From: Hyphomicrobiales bacterium
Lineage (GTDB): Bacteria > Pseudomonadota > Alphaproteobacteria > Rhizobiales > Rhizobiaceae
Direction: 5' to 3'
Assembly (NCBI GenBank): GCA_900468065.1
Contig: UBTA01000069.1
Span: 1 to 44,008 of the forward strand
Length of the DNA stretch: 44,008 nt
Shown: positions 41,631-44,008 of the stretch, in pieces
Numbering within the stretch: the stretch's first letter is position 1
Layout of the letters: each line of letters begins with the position of its first letter
Notes under the pieces: model-generated
Told to the model about the DNA's origin: nothing
The model's database searches: none
The model's input: only the letters and a program-made list of their open reading frames with translations
Program-made: the position numbers and the translations under genes

Positions 41631-42080
41631 ATGAGAAAAATTGCAGTCCTCTTCATTTCAGCCGTAACCGCGCTGACCAGCTTTGCGCCCGCGCAGGCCT
41701 TTCCAACTGCGGTCAGAACCCAGACCACGCAATCCGATATTGTCCAGGTTGGCGACCACCGCGGACCCGCGATCATTCGCAGGAACCAACGGGGCAATGG
41801 CTGGGACCGTGACCGGAATAACAGATGGGATCGCAACCACCGCGATGATCGCCGTGGCTATTACCGGGACGATTATCGCCGCCGCGACCGGAACAACAAT
41901 GCCGCGGCAATCATCGGCGGCCTTGCTGCCGGCGCGATCATCGGCGGCGCCATCGCATCGCAGCCGCGCTACTCCAATGGCAACTCCCACACGCAGGCCT
42001 GCTATGCGCGGTATCGCTCGTACCGGGCTTCCGACAACACATACCAGCCGAATTACGGGCCACGCCGCCAGTGCAACTAG
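41631..42080 (+). CDS. BA14K family protein
   Basis: The 149-residue protein has a signal peptide (about 1-23, ending AQA) and a charged Arg/Asp/Asn-rich linker (about 50-88). A glycine-rich hydrophobic segment [18 protein letters not shown] follows, and then the C-terminal BA14K motif, with [21 protein letters not shown] and a final Cys. The family was named from a Brucella immunoreactive lectin-like protein; it is probably envelope-associated. ATG 41631 follows AAGGAAAG. The EcfG-type promoter upstream suggests stress induction. Confidence 0.9.
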   Translation: MRKIAVLFISAVTALTSFAPAQAFPTAVRTQTTQSDIVQVGDHRGPAIIRRNQRGNGWDRDRNNRWDRNHRDDRRGYYRDDYRRRDRNNNAAAIIGGLAAGAIIGGAIASQPRYSNGNSHTQACYARYRSYRASDNTYQPNYGPRRQCN

Positions 42081-42113
42081 GCGGTAGCCACTCGCCCTCG
42101 CTATGACGCAATC

Positions 42114-42151
42114 AAGCCCGCTGCCCCTGAGGTCGGCGGGCTTTCTGTTTT
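42114..42151 (+). terminator. Intrinsic terminator of the BA14K gene
   Basis: AAGCCCGC (42114-42121) pairs with GCGGGCTT (42136-42143), followed by TCTGTTTT. It lies 34 bp past the stop codon. Confidence 0.8.
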
Positions 42152-42339
42152 GTCATCGAAGGGACCTCCGAATTGCCCAAGCGTCAAACCCGATTGAGGC
42201 GCCCAACACGCTATTCTCTGGCCGAAAGGGTTGCGTGGCCCGGCAATCTCGCTAAAAGTGCCGCAGAATTTTTCTTGGGCGCGATCCCGCATTTTCTCGG
42301 ACAAGCCCGCGTTTTCTCTGACAAGACGGACAGACAAAC

Positions 42340-43557
42340 ATGGCAAAGCAAGTGAAAAAGGTCGTTCTCGCCTATTCCGGCGGTCTCGACACGTCGATCA
42401 TCCTGAAATGGCTGCAGACCGAACTCGGCGCTGAAGTCGTAACCTTCACCGCCGACCTCGGTCAGGGCGAAGAGCTCGAGCCGGCCCGCAAGAAGGCCGA
42501 GATGATGGGCATCAAGGACATCTACATCCGCGACGTCCGCGAAGAGTTCGTCAAGGATTTCGTCTTCCCGATGTTCCGCGCCAACGCCGTCTATGAAGGC
42601 GTCTACCTGCTCGGCACCTCGATCGCCCGTCCGCTGATCTCCAAGCACCTGATCGACATCGCCCGCGAAACCGGCGCCGACGCCATTGCCCATGGCGCCA
42701 CCGGCAAGGGCAACGACCAGGTTCGTTTCGAACTGTCCGCCTATGCGCTGAACCCCGACATCAAGATCATTGCGCCTTGGCGCGACTGGTCGTTCAAGAG
42801 CCGTACCGACCTGCTCGCCTTTGCCGAGGAGCACCAGATCCCGGTCGCCAAGGACAAGATGGGTGAAGCGCCGTTCTCGGTCGATGCCAACCTGTTGCAC
42901 TCCTCGTCCGAGGGCAAGGTTCTCGAAGACCCGGCCGTCGAAGCCCCGAACTACGTCTACATGCGCACCATTTCGCCGGAAGAAGCGCCGGATGTGGCGA
43001 CCACCGTCAAGATCGGCTTCCGCAAGGGTGACGCCGTTTCGATCGACGGCAAGGACATGAGCCCGGCCTCGATCCTGACCGCGCTCAACGCGCTCGGCCG
43101 CGACAACGGCATCGGCCGCCTCGATCTCGTCGAAAACCGCTTCGTCGGCATGAAGTCGCGCGGCGTCTACGAGACCCCCGGCGGCACCATCCTTTTGGCT
43201 GCCCACCGCGCCATCGAATCGATCACGCTCGACCGGGGTGCAGCCCACCTCAAGGACGACATCATGCCGCGCTACGCCGAGCTGATCTATTACGGCTTCT
43301 GGTTCTCGCCGGAACGCGAAATGCTGCAGGCCCTGATCGACAAGAGCCAGGAACATGTCGAAGGCGAAGTGACGCTGAAGCTCTACAAGGGCAATGTCAT
43401 GGTCACCGGCCGCGAGAGCAACAAATCGCTCTACTCCGACAAGCTCGTCACCTTCGAAGACGACCAGGGCGCCTACGACCAGAAAGACGCCGCCGGCTTC
43501 ATCAAGCTGAACGCGCTCCGCCTGCGCACGCTCGCCGCCCGCAACCGCGACAAGTAA
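42340..43557 (+). CDS. argG: Argininosuccinate synthase
   Basis: ArgG joins citrulline and aspartate with ATP to make argininosuccinate in arginine synthesis. The 405-residue protein has the ATP-pyrophosphatase loop AYSGGLDTS (11-19) and [28 protein letters not shown] (about 125-138) and [14 protein letters not shown]. The length is normal for type 1 ArgG. A weak ACGGA precedes ATG 42340. No other arg gene is near. The 190 bp after the BA14K terminator presumably hold its promoter, but no clear box is visible. Confidence 0.98.
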   Translation: MAKQVKKVVLAYSGGLDTSIILKWLQTELGAEVVTFTADLGQGEELEPARKKAEMMGIKDIYIRDVREEFVKDFVFPMFRANAVYEGVYLLGTSIARPLISKHLIDIARETGADAIAHGATGKGNDQVRFELSAYALNPDIKIIAPWRDWSFKSRTDLLAFAEEHQIPVAKDKMGEAPFSVDANLLHSSSEGKVLEDPAVEAPNYVYMRTISPEEAPDVATTVKIGFRKGDAVSIDGKDMSPASILTALNALGRDNGIGRLDLVENRFVGMKSRGVYETPGGTILLAAHRAIESITLDRGAAHLKDDIMPRYAELIYYGFWFSPEREMLQALIDKSQEHVEGEVTLKLYKGNVMVTGRESNKSLYSDKLVTFEDDQGAYDQKDAAGFIKLNALRLRTLAARNRDK

Positions 43558-43577
43558 GTTCAGAAAGTTCCGATCAA

Positions 43578-43603
43578 AACCCGCTTCCGCAGGGAGGCGG
43601 GTT
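43578..43603 (+). terminator. First hairpin after argG
   Basis: AACCCGC (43578-43584) pairs with GCGGGTT (43597-43603), 21 bp past the argG stop. There is no long T-run. It resembles the hairpin at 43843-43870 beyond the repeat element (both contain CCCGCTTCCGCA). Confidence 0.6.
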
Positions 43604-43614
43604 CAGACTTCTGA

Positions 43615-43790
43615 CAAACACTGAAAACGATTATCTGGCGAGAGCGGCACCCCCTCTCCGTCTTCCTCGCCCTTGAGGCGGGGATCCAGCGACCCGACGG
43701 CCGTCGGGTCAAAAGACCCTTTCAGCCCAGGGACTTGGGCTGGCTGGATCTCTGTGACAAGCACAGAGATGACGGAAGATTTGGCAATCG
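43615..43790. repeat. RIME-like palindromic mosaic element, copy B
   Basis: This is the 176-bp homologue of 19151-19325, starting with CAAACACTGAAAA and ending in TTGGCAATCG. Internal stems are CGCC/GGCG, GACCCGACG/CGTCGGGTC, AGCCCA/TGGGCT and ATCTCTGTG/CACAGAGAT. Several stem positions differ from copy A in both partners, so pairing is kept. There is no coding capacity. With its flanking hairpins it fills the 319-bp gap after argG. Confidence 0.8.
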
Positions 43791-43842
43791 CCAATTTCCC
43801 AAGTAAACATCAAATGGTGAAAATCACTTTTTTGCAGGTCAG

Positions 43843-43870
43843 AAGCCCGCTTCCGCAAGGAAGCGGGCTT
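43843..43870. terminator. Second hairpin after argG, bidirectional
   Basis: AAGCCCGCTTCC (43843-43854) pairs perfectly over 12 bp with GGAAGCGGGCTT (43859-43870) around a GCAA tetraloop. It lies 6 bp beyond the stop of the convergent gene at the window edge and could terminate both that gene and argG. Confidence 0.8.
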
Positions 43871-43876
43871 ATTCGT

Positions 43877-44008
43877 TTATTCGCCCCGCGTCCTGTCCGT
43901 ATCCAGCACCAGACGCCGCGTCGAATACTGAAACCATCCATAGCTGGCAACCGACGCAAACAGCATCACCGGGATGATCATGCCGAAGGCCGCGAACGGC
44001 GTGCCGAG
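43877..44008 (-). CDS. C-terminal fragment of an unrecognised membrane protein
   Basis: Only the last 43 codons lie in the window, ending at TAA 43877-43879. The fragment has one hydrophobic segment (FGMIIPVMLFASVASYGWF) followed by a charged tail with Arg and Asp, as in the final helix and cytoplasmic tail of an integral membrane protein. The family cannot be named from this piece. It is convergent with argG. Confidence 0.6.
   Translation of the reverse strand, partial: LGTPFAAFGMIIPVMLFASVASYGWFQYSTRRLVLDTDRTRGE

Noticed and set aside
1..44008. tRNA or rRNA genes
   Set aside because: No stretch with a convincing cloverleaf and T-loop consensus, or with rRNA sequence, was seen by eye.

Overview
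The window looks like a chromosomal segment of an alphaproteobacterium of the family Rhizobiaceae (Rhizobium/Agrobacterium-type). This is inferred from protein families and gene order: the ffh–rpsP–rimM–trmD–rplS block, ccmABCDG next to acnA, DUF1223, DUF2794, BA14K and IalB families, Ala-rich tails on L19 and S16, high GC, frequent TTG/GTG starts, and rhizobial palindromic intergenic elements. No tRNA, rRNA, CRISPR array, insertion sequence or prophage gene was seen.

Positions 1-5640 carry a minus-strand metallo-beta-lactamase-fold hydrolase, then a plus-strand translation/secretion block: ffh, a stand-alone chorismate mutase, rpsP, a NYN-domain protein, rimM and trmD. The NYN gene is the odd member. 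It has its own promoter and leader, a less GC-rich look, and overlaps the start of rimM by 20 bp. Positions 5683-12289 separate trmD from rplS with accessory genes. Three successive divergent regulator/effector modules lie here, each with visible inverted-repeat candidate operators: LysR with SDR and RidA, MarR/OhrR-like with a secreted alpha/beta hydrolase, and TetR with an MFS exporter. A TauE/SafE exporter follows. rplS resumes at 12593, with a structured leader.

Positions 13245-19108 hold a methyltransferase, an anion:cation-symporter-type MFS gene, a polar amino-acid ABC transporter pair without its ATPase, and leuC, which has a candidate attenuator leader. Positions 19109-22562 hold the cytochrome c biogenesis genes ccmABCDG on the minus strand, with a 160-bp inverted-repeat element between ccmA and ccmB. 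acnA is divergent from ccmA. It is followed by DUF1223, DUF2794, a GNAT acetyltransferase, a BAX-inhibitor-1 family protein with a candidate ybhL leader RNA, and the YbbP/YbbA ABC pair divergent from a TesA-like esterase.

Positions 33050-44008 contain thpR, a frameshifted low-molecular-weight tyrosine phosphatase, a pterin dehydratase, a YkvA-family protein, an ECF sigma factor with no adjacent anti-sigma factor, an IalB-family protein, rlmN, a complete three-gene COG2984-type ABC importer, a LysE exporter, a BA14K protein with a textbook EcfG-type promoter, argG, and the 3' end of an unrecognised membrane-protein gene.

No wholly new multi-gene system is evident. The best second-look items are the NYN insertion with its short promoter-to-terminator leader, the regularly spaced TetR operator array, the leuC leader, the covarying palindromic repeats near leuC and argG, the inverted-repeat element inside ccm, the EcfG promoter at the BA14K gene, and the Tyr-less SDR coupled to RidA.
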